A program made the position numbers and the translations under genes. 64,000 nt of DNA from Bugula neritina (lineage: Eukaryota; Bryozoa; Gymnolaemata; Cheilostomatida; Bugulidae): contig OZ037773.1 in the NCBI GenBank assembly GCA_964035545.1, forward strand, positions 3,623,251 to 3,687,250. Reading direction: 5' to 3'. A model generated the notes under the pieces. That model searched no databases, was not told where the DNA came from, and was given only the letters and a program-made list of their open reading frames with translations. This document shows, piece after piece, positions 25,122-36,930 of the stretch. Position 1 is the stretch's first letter. Each line of letters starts with the position of its first letter.

Positions 25122-26629
25122 AGCTAAAGTTATTGTTGCATTATACATCAGTAAGTCAAATATATATTTTGAGAAAGGTTTTTTTCTGTTCAATTCAGAA
25201 GTTTATGTAATATTCAAAGATTGTACACGACGTCTGGAATTTTGGTTTGGTTATATAAGAAATAGTATTGGCCACTGATTGATGACAGAACTTTACACTA
25301 ACATATACACTGGCCTTGGGGCTTAGTAGAACTTGCTTCAATATTTCAGGCACCAATATTCTTTATTGTGATGTTACTTTTATACTATATAATATTGCTT
25401 TTATTTACTATGGTGTGTGCTACTATTATACTATATAACGTAACGTACAATAATAATAATAATAAAATATAATAAAATGTTGCAGTTGATATAATTGCAA
25501 TATGATGTAGTCATAATATGATAAAAAGTAGTCATAGTATGAAGTAATATAATATTTTATAGTGTAGTCACAATATAGTTCAATATAATATATTATAATA
25601 GAATATAATATAATATACCTAGTATAATATAATGTGATATCATATAATATAATATGATAGATAATAACGCACAAATAACTTTGATATTATAATTAACTTT
25701 AAGCACAAATTTTGAATTATATTATATTTCAACAATCTAATAATGCACAATAGAGTGAACTAGCAATAGAAATTAACTTCTGCTTTAATATCGCAACTCC
25801 TATATTTCATACCTGCTCTAGCATACTTTGTAACTAACCAATACCTGCAGCAGCTCACTTTAACATTTTATCTGTTGCATAACTCCATGACTCTCTCTGC
25901 TCATATATATAATTATATAATTGGTGTATCTCTTTAGAGCTCAGTGCAAGCACCAGGCTGTAAGTGTCATGTGTCAGAATAAGACACCTGTGGCACATGT
26001 GACATTAGTTCACAGAATACCAAACCTTAAAATTTGTTTATTATGTTGCAAAATCCCGAGAGCTAGCTTGTTTTCAGTTTCCACCTTTACCCTATCTAAT
26101 ACTATGTTATCATTTATATTGTGTATTACTGATTTTGTTTATAATATGTTTAAAAATAAGTTACACAGCAGCAGCTTTATGTTCTTCAGCAACTGCAAAT
26201 AATATAGCAACTGTAGATACTATATAAGCAACTGTAGATATTGCAACAAACTGTAGATTCTGTAACAGCTATAAAGTATAAACACTATAGTAACCATAGC
26301 AACTGTAAAACAACTACATATTAATTGCAAACATGCAGTTTGAATTTGTAAACATTCCCATGTTTACAAATATATGATAATAATTATTACTGCATAAATA
26401 AATTTGCGATGGAACCAACTTTGCATGCCATAGTTTAGCTGCATGAAAGGCTGACTTTCCAAGTACATTTAGAATAAGTCAATCAGGAATTTAACTAGAG
26501 TCTGCACAAAGTGACATGTGGCATGGCAGGCAGGTATACTTCAAAACTGAAACAAGTGATTGAAGCAATTCAGCTTACATTATACTTTAGTTATGATTCT
26601 GTTCTATATATTATAAGCATCATACTATA

Positions 26630-26745
26630 CAATTTTTGCTTAGGGTGCGGGTTAAAATTTTTGCTAGAACATAACTTCTTTTGCTACATATCTAATCTAG
26701 AACACAGGCTTTTTTCAATTTTACCATTACTGCACCTACATTGTA
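26630..26745. repeat. 3'-flank block shared by the two SLC5A genes (B side)
   Basis: Counterpart of 13905-14010, with GAACATAACTTCTTTTGCTA and ATTACTGCACCTA in the same order. It lies about 1.6 kb after the copy B stop, compared with about 0.7 kb for copy A. Confidence 0.6.
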
Positions 26746-27885
26746 CAATTTATATAATATATGTGATATACATGTGACATATACCTACTAAGAAATTGTA
26801 TGAAGTCATGTAGGCTTGTAAATAAACTATAGGTTTATATAGATTACAGAAGTTTCCAAAACAAAAGATGAACAAATGATGGAATTAAAGTCCTTCTAAG
26901 TTGCTTTGATTTTGATTTATTTTGCCAACAATGAGGTTTGATAGTATTACTGCATATTTTAGTATAAAATAGTGTGCAACATCAAGTATAGTGAAGTATA
27001 GTGTAAATGTAATTGGTAGAAACCAAATCTTATTTCACGTGGCAGGACATTTATATAACATATCACTCAAAATGCATAATCTCGTGTGCAGCATTTATTT
27101 AGATTTAAAAACCATGCAGTTTTTTACTGATTAAGTTCAAGCTATTGAGTTAAAAAAGTGAACTATTGAAATTTGGTTTTGCGACCTGAGGGTTTTGGCC
27201 TTAACTCAAAAAGCTAGCTTCTAAAGAAAAGGTTTGTCAGCAATTTACCTGCAACTTTTCCTAAGAGACTGAAAGAGCTGAAAAGTGATGAGTCACCCTC
27301 TGATACAGACAGTTACTCGCCAACATACTAACAGTGTGTTATGTTGACATGCGTAAGACAAAACGTAGTGTTTTACTAAGCTCTGGTAACCATAGTAACC
27401 AACTGCGCAAAATCTGCAACTATCACCTAATAGAATGAGATTACAAGCATGATTACAGAAGTGGATGCAGATAAATAAAAGGGGTGAAATAAGAAATACA
27501 TAATATGTTTGCAAAAACTGTTTTTTTGTTTTATTTTGATTTTTTTTTAGTTCATTTATTTTATATTATAGTTTGCTAAATCATATAAGTTGTCTAAAAC
27601 TTATCACCCATTAGAAGGTGTGAAGCTTAACTTTAAATATTCATGGGAACTTGCTTCCACCCCTTAATAGTTTTACAACATCATAGATACAAGATTATCT
27701 ATTTTGTAAATTGTAAGATTTAGGTATAATAAGATGGATAATCTTTCATTAGACTAAAGGCAGCTTAAACGCTCAGGTATAGATTTCTCATCTAAGGTGC
27801 ACTTGCATTGTAAAGCTGGGCTTACTTTCATGAAGTGCTGTATTGTAGCTTTAGATATTTACTCGGCAAGAATAAAAGTTAAGGC

Positions 27886-30800
27886 ATGGCAAGAGAGAGT
27901 CTAAAAAAGTCAATTACGTTTATTTTGTATCTACAAGGTAAGTTTTGAAGCTTTATAATACTTTTGAAGCCTTTCTGGGGCCTGGTGTTTTTACTATCTC
28001 AAGTTGAATGCACGTTGAATGCACGTATAGATACTAGTTTTGATAAGAATTATTTGCGTTTTCTTTTAATATTATTTTAATAATTCAACATATGAGATTG
28101 CTCGAAAACAACTTATTTTACTTATAAAAATGTTTTATTCTGTTGATGCCTATTTAATTAGTGATTATAATTGGATTAGTGATCATTTGTAAATTATTTG
28201 AATCAAGTAATAGAATTTGTCAATAGGAAGTGACTATATTTTTCAAAAACAGAATATAAATTGATCAGCTAAAACATCAAAGAGTTTTTTGAATTGAATG
28301 TTTTTATTAGTACGGCTGTGTTTTTTGTTGAGCTTTGTTAGAATTAATTTTGACATCATAAGTGAAAGAGTCGAAAGGCCTTGTAGGTTTGATATCTTTT
28401 GCCCTTTACTAAGACTTACTAGTTTTTTGGTGATTTTCTGATTTTAGCAGCACTTCTAATCCAACCGACGCAAGCCAGTGATGAAGAGATCCCAGAAAGT
28501 TCTAGAGAGACTCCAGGAGAAAATGACTCCAGCAATAAATTCTCTAATATGGATTTAGACACCAGAATAAAGGAAACATCAAAAACTATTACACCAGAAA
28601 AAGCAGCAGAATTCTTAGAAGAATTTGGTTACGAGACCGGTGACAGGCGTGGACTAAAGGATGAGAGGCTTTTAATGTTTATATCTCCAGCACTAAAGAA
28701 ATTTCAAAGGCGCATGGAGATACCGGAAACCGGTAAGCATAGGAATAGTTTAGGCAATGTGACAAATTAACATGCAATATAAAATAGATTTTTGTTTTAC
28801 GCTTTCACTTCGCATATTGTTTCAAATACTTGGGCTATAAAAGTGTTAGGACGCATGTAACGGTAAATGCAGACCTAAGGCTAATCAGATGCTGGATGAG
28901 ATATCTTCCTAACTATCTATTCACCATCTAATGGACATTTAATCTTTATGATAATCCCTTTAATGATAATGTTTACCTTGTTCAGCATTACCGTTTGACA
29001 CCCTTTCACTCTTAACCCACTACTGCGTAAACTGTGCTAGCTGATGTCATCAATATCTGAAGAAGCATTGCCTCTAAATGTATCTCTAATGATTTGTAAC
29101 TCTTCATTTGACGTATTTCACACCTTGTACAATACGGCGGTTGATATTGGAATTGTTAAGTTTCTTCCTAAACTTGGTTGCTAAGCATCTCTAAGTTGTG
29201 ACAGAGAAAAACTCTCTGATATCAGAAAAAAAAATTTTAAAATTCTCAAGTTTCATACATTTTCTAACACGTTGATTTTTTAAAATTGAGTTTGTAGCAA
29301 TCTGTTCCTTTCTAAAAAGAAATTAAGAAAAATTTACAAAGTGTGATGCCAGAAATTTTCAGACGAGCAAGCACATAAGATAACAGATAACAGAAGCCCG
29401 AAAACTGCTAAATATTTTAATTTTCTGTTTAATCTTTTTAAACCGATTAAATTTTTTCTCATAAAAATTCTGTAAAAAAGACTATGCACAGAGGTTAAAA
29501 ACCATAAAAATTTTATTATAATGCCATTATGTGTTACTAGTTATAATAATAAAGTGTTAACTGATGTGGCAACTCAATCCTTAAGCTAACACTAAAGTGG
29601 TTTAACAAAGGCACTTTGTTATGGCTGCTAATATAGAAGTCTTATAAAACGGTGGATATAATGTAATTAAAGCTCTTAGAAGAGTAGCCATGGTTTAGGG
29701 GTTGGAGCACTAATTTAGTAAAGACCATTGGTGATGTTAGGAAGAGCATCCAGACGTATATAATTGCTCCTTTGCCACAATAGTGAAAAAGTCCTTAGTC
29801 CATCAGGAGTTCTCGCAGGGGTAGTGTGAGCTTTTATAGGTTGTAGGGGGGGGGGGGGAGGGTGAGGTTTTTATAGTCAGTTATTCGGTGAAATCTACCA
29901 CAAGTTTTCACAGTGTTTCCATGCATTAAATAAGCATCTACATTTATTATAGCTAATTAGGTGACCCCTAAAAACTTTACTTACTGCTAAATGTATATGA
30001 AGTCTAAAAGTACTATGAAAGTTTTCAAGTACTGCGAGAAAATGATTTAATTGCTGTTTCTAACAACAACTTGTAAGTCTCCAATCAGTTATTTGTTTAT
30101 TAAAATCAACTGGTATAATAAGCTGTGAGTTAGATATGATATATGCATATGTGTATACATATACATATAACAATGCTATTTTAGAATTCGTGCTATCTGT
30201 ACTCTTCCAGGGTTACTTGATATAAGCCAATCAGCACAAGTCTATTAATCACCCGTGAAAGAAATGCCATTGTTCCATGTTTGATGGGTTGACAGGAGTA
30301 CATTGTCTGAGAACTTGCATCATCTAGTGCATAAGCCTCAGCAATTTAACTTCTTTATATTCTATCAGCTTTCAAAATTTAAGGATGCAGAAAAATGCTT
30401 AAATGATGAGTCTTTTTAGCAGGCCGTCATGGGTTTAGTTAAAAAAACTGTTTCATTATTTATCAGGTGAACTGGATGAGAGAACCAAGTATGAAATGTC
30501 CGTCCCAAGATGTGCTTTCCCAGACTACATGACGGAGAATACTGCTAGATCAAAGAGATACATTTTAGGTAAACACGATTTCATAATAAAAAAATTTGTT
30601 CCAATAAAAAAGACTTGTTTTTTTCAGTTGTGTTAAAAAGTTTGAGGATATAGAGAAGTTTTATTTGATCAACAAGTATTTAACGTAAATATTAATCTAT
30701 AGCTAAAGCATTAGTGGTCTGCTTTTACCTGTCAGGTAGTATGGATTTTATTCAAGTTTCACAATAATTACAAAAACCACTAACACTATAATATATTATA

Positions 30801-33800
30801 TAGTCTCTAGTTGATATACCTCAGTTTGCTAATAGACTGTTTAATCTCACATCTGCAGATTTGAAATGAATTAATGTTAAATTTACTCTCTGTTGGCTCT
30901 CTATCAAGAAGCACCCATTACAACCTTACCAAATTGATAATCCACTAAGCTTGAGAAGTTAACATTACACTAATCTATACTTCCTTATTAGATATCATTG
31001 AATGAACTCACTTCTGCTGAACTCAACTCTGTGATAGTTGTAGATCTCGCGGGCTGGTTGTATCTTCCAAGACATATTTTAGCCATTTTCTGAGGCAACT
31101 CTGATTGCAATCACAAGCAATATTAGCCTCTAATTTTTAAATTATTGCTGGACATGTAAAAATGCATTATAAATAATTATTTGATTCATGATGTTAAATA
31201 TTGAGAGTTCAGGGAGCAGTCGTGGTCTAGGGGTTAGAGTGTTTGCCTAGTAAGCACGAAGGTCATGGGTTCGAGCCCTGACAAAGTCCATTGGTAATGT
31301 TAGGAAGAGCATCCAGTCATAATTGCTCCTGTGCCTCATCTAAATAAGTTCTCAGCCCGATTTAACAAAAACCCTTTCCATCAGAGTGTTTCTCACAGGG
31401 ATGATGACTTTCGTTCATTAAATATCAAGATCGAGTTAGGGATTTGATATTTCACGACCTAATAGTTTCTACTTTGTACAGCAAGCCACATGCCTCTGTG
31501 ATGCCGTATTGTAGGGAACTCTCGCTGGACTGACGGTGACTTGCCTTTGAGAGTTGTCTTCACTAGTCACAGTCGGCTCATGGGACGAGAAGCCCAGGAG
31601 CGAGCATTCATGGAGGCAGCTAATGTAAGTGTTGACTATAAACATTTCATGATTGGGTGTAAAAATATCATAATTTGCCGTTGAACTAGAACAATTTTGA
31701 GTAACAAGCTGTTCAAAGCAAAAACCAGATTTATGGAGCAAAAACTTTAATTTAATTCTTTTAATTAATGAAAAATGAAATTATTTGCTCCAGTAAGTTC
31801 AAGGCCACTCTTTGTTACTGAAGGCAGTGGGCAGAGTGTGTACTTACAGACTGAATGAATATACGTGTTGGCTATAGCTATATATTATAGAATGTACACA
31901 AGGTGCACTCACCAGGTCAAATAAAGCGTTTAATGCTCATAACTTTGAGATTAACTATTATCCAGATTGATAACATGTGATTTGTTTGAAGCGATAACCA
32001 ATTGTAGCATCTTCAAACAAATGCATTTCTCATATCATCTTAGGATTAGGCAGTTAGCCTTTTTATTAGCCTTATGCTATACAAGAACAAAAATCATTAT
32101 AAATACATAACTTGTATATGCTTGACAACTGATTGGAACAGTGATAATGTAGTTATTATGTGCTTGGGGCACTTGGTAGGCTCAAATGTACCTTTCTAAT
32201 TAGGGAGCCAGGATGTGATGACAGTTACGCACAACGCAAGGACATAATTGTGCTTTAATGTTAGAAACTTACTAATTTAAATTCATAAATGAAGTGGCCA
32301 TAGAGATTTGAGATTAGCTCCATGCAGCTCCTATATAGCCCTGTGTATTTGTTGTCCCAACTTCAATACAGCCCCATGTGTTTTTTGTCTCAACTTCAAT
32401 ACAGCCCCGTGTGTTCATTGTCCCAATTCCAATGCAGCCCCATGTATTTGTTGTCCCAACTCATATATAGCCCCATGTATTTTTTGTCCCTACTCTAATA
32501 CATCCCCATGCACTTGTTGCCCCAATTCCTGTACAAATCCTTATCAGTATTTGTTCCAGCTACTGCTGCTGCTGTCTTACACATTGCATTCACAAAACAA
32601 CAGCATAAAAGTTGATCAAATTCAAATTTTAAATTACTCGAACATTTACCACACAAACGTAGTTTGAACGCATTAAAATTTCATCAAATACAAATGCAAG
32701 CAAGTGGAAGCTCATACATGTTCACACACCTTCCTCTCTAAACATACTGTGTGCTTTAACAATGAGTCATTAAAGAGAGATATAAATTATTGGATTATAG
32801 CAATACTTACCTATTAGTATCACTACAAATAGTGAACCTGTGAAAGACTTTGTTGAATAACTCCTCAAAACGCGAAAACCTGTAAGAATACTCACCAGGA
32901 ATATGCTTGTAAACAAACCTTCTCCTGTTTCAGAGCTGGGCGGAAGTGTCCGGGCTGAGGTTTGTTAGAGGAACTCTCCAGAATGCCAACATCAGAATTG
33001 GCTTCACTCATCACGATGGACCGTGGGGAGTTCTGGGTAAAGCTTGGTTTCCCAGAGTTGGCAGGATTGAATTTGAAAATGGAGAAAACTGGGTAGACAA
33101 AATTGCCGTTAGGGGAGCATTTTCAAACAGTAAGCCGATATATGTTTGAATGATATGCTTCACCTGCATATAGCTTAATATCTAGTTTATATTGCATGTA
33201 AAAGACTGTGCCCCTGTTGCCAAAAGGCATTAGTATGCTGCCTTCACAGCAAAGAACTATAGCTAATTTACTAAACTTGGTTACATAGAAGATTATTTTT
33301 ATTATTGTTATGCCAATTAAGCACTGCACTGAGCTGTAATTGTATTGCTAGAGACCAAATGTGAATGGCATTAATATAACTTGTATTATAATATGACTCA
33401 CAGCTATTGTTTGATTCTATACACTGGATGTTGTTTTAGCAGGACCACTAGGTATGAGATGACAACTTCTTCTTTTTCCATGCATGTATTCCCAATTCTG
33501 CATTATCAACTATAACCAATGCATTTCCATCTAACCCTTTTTCATACCTTTCCTTTCATTGTTACGTACAGTAATATAATGTATTATAACTATTCTTTGT
33601 TACATTTATTAATAATTATGCGCATTTTTTGTTTATTGATACATTTGTAAAATGTCATCCCTATTTTATATTATGTTGCTGGATGATAATATATTATTAA
33701 GTTAAATATACAATTGCTCTAAACTTATCATTTCTATATTCCCCTGTTTTCCAACACAATCCACTCCTTGCATCCAAACCACCTTCACCTAACCATGGAA

Positions 33801-36800
33801 TTCTTCATTCCCAAATTTATCATTGTACTATTACCAGATATATCTCAAAGTTAACAAACAGTGTTGCTTATCTAAGCATAAATATTCAATGAGCAACAAC
33901 ATGCATACTTGCAGCATTTTACCAGGAAGGTGTTATACCACTATATGTTATATAGTGTTATATATTATACCACTCAAGTATATATACCAGTATACGTAAT
34001 AGTATAACAACGTTTCTAAAAAAGATACAAACTAATATTTTACAATTTGCTTTCAGGCCTCTCTTTCTACTCTGTTGCCATGCATGAATTGGGTCACGCA
34101 CTGGGAATATCGCACTCGAATGTTAGAGACGCCATAATGCACAGTCAGTATCAGCGAGACATCCTCCGTCTTACAGACGATGACATCAGAGCTATCACAA
34201 GGCTATATGGTCCGGCTAGACCAACACAACCACCTCAAACTCCACCTCCACCTCCCCCCTGTGAGTCTACCAGTTATTTAGTACATGCATTTAGTGTTGA
34301 TCTTTACCTAGAAGGCTGTGTAGTTTTAAATGTAATATAAGAAAATGCAATTTATATTCTGTAGAATTCTGTTTGTTATGGCTTACAAAATACTGTAAGT
34401 TCATATTGAAAGTTTATAAAAAATCAATTAATATAAATTGATGTTGTGAATCAATTGTGTATTGTGTTGTGTTGTGTGTGTATTGTGTTTTGTGTTATTT
34501 ATTGTGTTGTATATTGTGCTGTGTATTATGTTGTCTATTGTGCTGTTGTTTATTGTGCTGTGTATTGTGCTTTGTATTGTGTTGTATATTTCATTGTATA
34601 TTAGACTGTGTATTCACTGCACATTATTATACGGTTGAATGCATAAATATGTTTTAAAATTATGACACCCTAGAAAAAGTAAGGTGCAGTTTGCATGGTG
34701 CGTACTTGGGCAATAGTGAAGTTATACCTGTAGGAATTGTGCTATTAACTGTTGGTTAAACCTACTCTAGTCTACAACAAGTAACTCATGATCATCAAAG
34801 TGCTCACAGCAAAAACTTTACATAAGAAACATTCTAGAGTGTTCCCAGGCTTGTCCAGAATATTATGGAGTAGTTAAGAAGTATATTCTAAGTCTTATTA
34901 CTATCTGAAACACTAATCCAGTAACTGCATCCTCAGCTTACCTTATTTATTCAAACCTGCAGAGGAAGAAATTTCTATAATCCCAGCTTTACATTCAGCT
35001 GATTCCCTTGTAACTTCTTCTAGATTAGTCAACACTAGGTGAATAGTAAACTAGGTGAATAGCATACTAAATTAATAGTAAACTAGGTGAATAGTAAACT
35101 AGGTGAATAGTATACTAAATTAATAGTATACTAGGTGAATGATATACTAGGTAAATGGTAGACTAGGTGAATGGTAGACTAGGTGAATGATACACTAGGT
35201 GAATGGTAAACTAGGTGAATAGTATACTAGGTGAATGATATATTAGGTAAATGGTAGACTAGGTGAATGATATACTAGGTGAATGGTAGACTAGGTGAAT
35301 GATATACTAGGTGAATGATATACTAGGTGAATGATGTACTAGGTGAATGATGTACTAGATGAATGATATACTAGGTGAATGGTATACTAGGTGACTAGGT
35401 AGACTAGGCGAAACAGCAAAAAACATTTCTTAAATCAAAACTTTCATTTTTTTCGGGTGTGAGGTTAGAAAGAATAACACAGTGCAACTACAAAGTTTGG
35501 CTATTTAGCAAAAATCTAAGTCTTTTTAACGCAACAAGTTTTACTATTATAGTTATGAATGTGGTTGAGGACTTGATAGCTAAGTCTAAAGATTATTTGA
35601 GATACCTGATTTCACCTTCAAACGAGTTTTAATTCATACACATTGTGATATATAAACATTTTAATGTAAACATAAATAATGTACTTCAGCTTATGAAAGA
35701 GTTGAAATAATTATATACAAGTCATGATGAAAGTGCCAAGGCTAATAACTGACAGAGAGGGAAAGTGGGGGGTTGTAGGTACGTGCCTGACTGGCACAAG
35801 CCCTACTTGACATATAATTTATAAAGCATTGTTAACCTTCTAACATTTATAATGCAGGAAATTTGCACCCTTGAATGTGTCACAAATAAAGTAGATAATG
35901 TTCATTATTTTCTTATGCTAATTCATCTCTGCAGCTTTTTACTTTATTGTGTTGGAAGAGCAACAGCTATAACTCATTGTTTTGTGGTGGTAATGAGATG
36001 AGTGTAACAAATGCCTAATTGTTGTTTCCATAGTAACCATAACAATATAGCAAATTTAATGTTAGTCTGTGTTTCAGAAATAATTCTAACTGCTATATTA
36101 TTTCCACATCATTCACTACGAATTCTCATTGCTTCGAATTATGTGAACGGAGTTTTCATGCACATACTATAGAACTACTGTAGGAGGCTGAAAAGAATGT
36201 TATTGTACATGGATTATTCTATTATCGCATTACATACATATATTTTGAAGCCTGAGAGTACTAGAAGATCATGTGTCATGTTTAGGGGTTTGAGACCATA
36301 GCTCTATGATTGTGTCTATTCAAATGTTTTGCCTTTCTATAGGATTGGAAGATTATGCTAATTTTAATAATATTATTATAATCTAAAATGCAATTGTTCA
36401 CCTTACAAATTGTGGTGTTCACTAATGACTGAATATATGTAACAATAGCCTCTCTCACTCAAAGTAACAATGCTATTATATCTTAATATGATGGACAACT
36501 TAAATTTTTGCCTAATGATTTAAGTTTACATCAGAAATCTAATACTTTGTGGTGAAAGATGTATGCATGTTTTGTTACAGCACCTAGGACACCTCCAATT
36601 AAGGTCAACAACTCAAAAATAATGAGAAGCAAAGTGAAAAGTCAACGACAACGACAGAAAGCTAAGGCAAGCCGCCAAAAGAAGAAAAGCAAGAGCTCTA
36701 ACAGGCGAAAGCCGTCAAATAAAAACAGAAGTAGGTCAGGCAACCGAAACAAGTCACAGAAACAACAGCGAAAAGGAAAGAGCAGCAATAGTAGGAATGG

Positions 36801-36930
36801 GTCAAGGACAAAAAGAAAAAACAGCAGTTCGAGCAGAAAACGAAGCAGCAATAATAAAAAGAAGCAACAAAAAGGCAATAAGCGAAAGCCATCGTCAAAG
36901 AAAGGCTCTAGAAGACGAAGTGTGGGATGA
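27886..36930 (+). CDS. Secreted matrix metalloproteinase with polybasic C-terminal tail, 7 coding exons
   Basis: Zinc endopeptidase of the matrixin (M10A) family, made as a secreted zymogen. Exons: 27886-27937, 28448-28732, 30467-30568, 31515-31624, 32934-33129, 34057-34260, 36581-36930; continuous frame, 432 aa. Signal peptide about 1-27 (hydrophobic core FILYLQAALLI). The prodomain has a peptidoglycan-binding-like fold and the cysteine switch VPRCAFPD (Cys128; usual form PRCGxPD). RSKR at 140-143 is a furin-type site just before the catalytic domain. Zinc motif HELGHALGISH (His258, Glu259, His262, His268) is followed by the Met-turn AIMH (Met276). A Pro-rich linker (about 304-315) leads to about 115 residues rich in Lys, Arg, Ser, Gln and Asn. 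No hemopexin repeats follow. The usual structural-zinc loop is shortened and lacks most His ligands. SINEs sit in introns 2 and 3. Confidence 0.92.
29679..29830 (+). mobile_element. tRNA-derived SINE, internally deleted copy
   Basis: Starts AGAGTAGCCATGGTTTAGG; the B-box region is deleted, then CCATTGGTGATGTTAGGAAG and GCATCCAGA..ATTGCTCCT follow, ending near a CAGGAGTTCTCGCAGGGGTAG tail. It lies in intron 2 of the metalloproteinase gene. A run of 13 G follows at 29846-29858. Confidence 0.75.
31212..31408 (+). mobile_element. tRNA-derived SINE, best copy
   Basis: About 197 bp. The head has an A box (TGGTCTAGGGGTTAG) and a perfect B box (GGTTCGAGCCC), the layout of a Pol III tRNA promoter. 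The body contains TGTTAGGAAGAGCATCCAG and ATTGCTCCTGTGCCTCAT, and the tail reads CCCTTTCCATCAGAG..TTTCTCACAGGGATGATGAC. It lies in intron 3 of the metalloproteinase gene, about 100 bp before exon 4. Confidence 0.85.
32300..32540. repeat. 33-bp minisatellite in metalloproteinase intron 4
   Basis: About seven imperfect copies of a 33-bp unit (type CAGCCCCATGTATTTGTTGTCCCAACT..). The open frame across it has an 11-residue period starting APCxxC; this comes from the repeat and is not a gene. Confidence 0.85.
34447..34610. repeat. TTGTGTTGTGTA-type low-complexity tract
   Basis: Irregular TATTGTGTTGTGT / TTGTGCTGTGTA units in metalloproteinase intron 6. The Cys-rich open frame through it is a by-product. 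Confidence 0.8.
35036..35405. repeat. 16-bp minisatellite in metalloproteinase intron 6
   Basis: About 22 copies of a 16-bp unit of the form ACTAGGTGAATGATAT, with GGTAG, AGTAA and AGTAT variants at the 3' part of the unit. Confidence 0.95.

Larger units (their letters stand above)
25011..27885. other. Spacer between SLC5A copy B and the metalloproteinase gene
   Basis: Begins with the 3' UTR of copy B. It holds an ATAAT-rich simple-repeat stretch (about 25440-25670), a block shared with the 3' flank of copy A (26630-26745), and AT-rich sequence with short open frames (for example 25921-26202) that match nothing I recognise. The 5' end of the metalloproteinase gene is expected just before 27886. 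Confidence 0.5.

Noticed and set aside
25921-26202. 93-codon open frame between SLC5A-B and the metalloproteinase
   Set aside because: No family resemblance and composition like the surrounding AT-rich spacer; no neighbouring exon extends it.
31212-31408. tRNA gene from the A and B boxes
   Set aside because: The tRNA-like part lacks a closing acceptor stem and continues into a conserved non-tRNA body found in three other places; it is a SINE.
32308-32667. Cys-rich 119-codon open frame
   Set aside because: 33-bp minisatellite inside a metalloproteinase intron.
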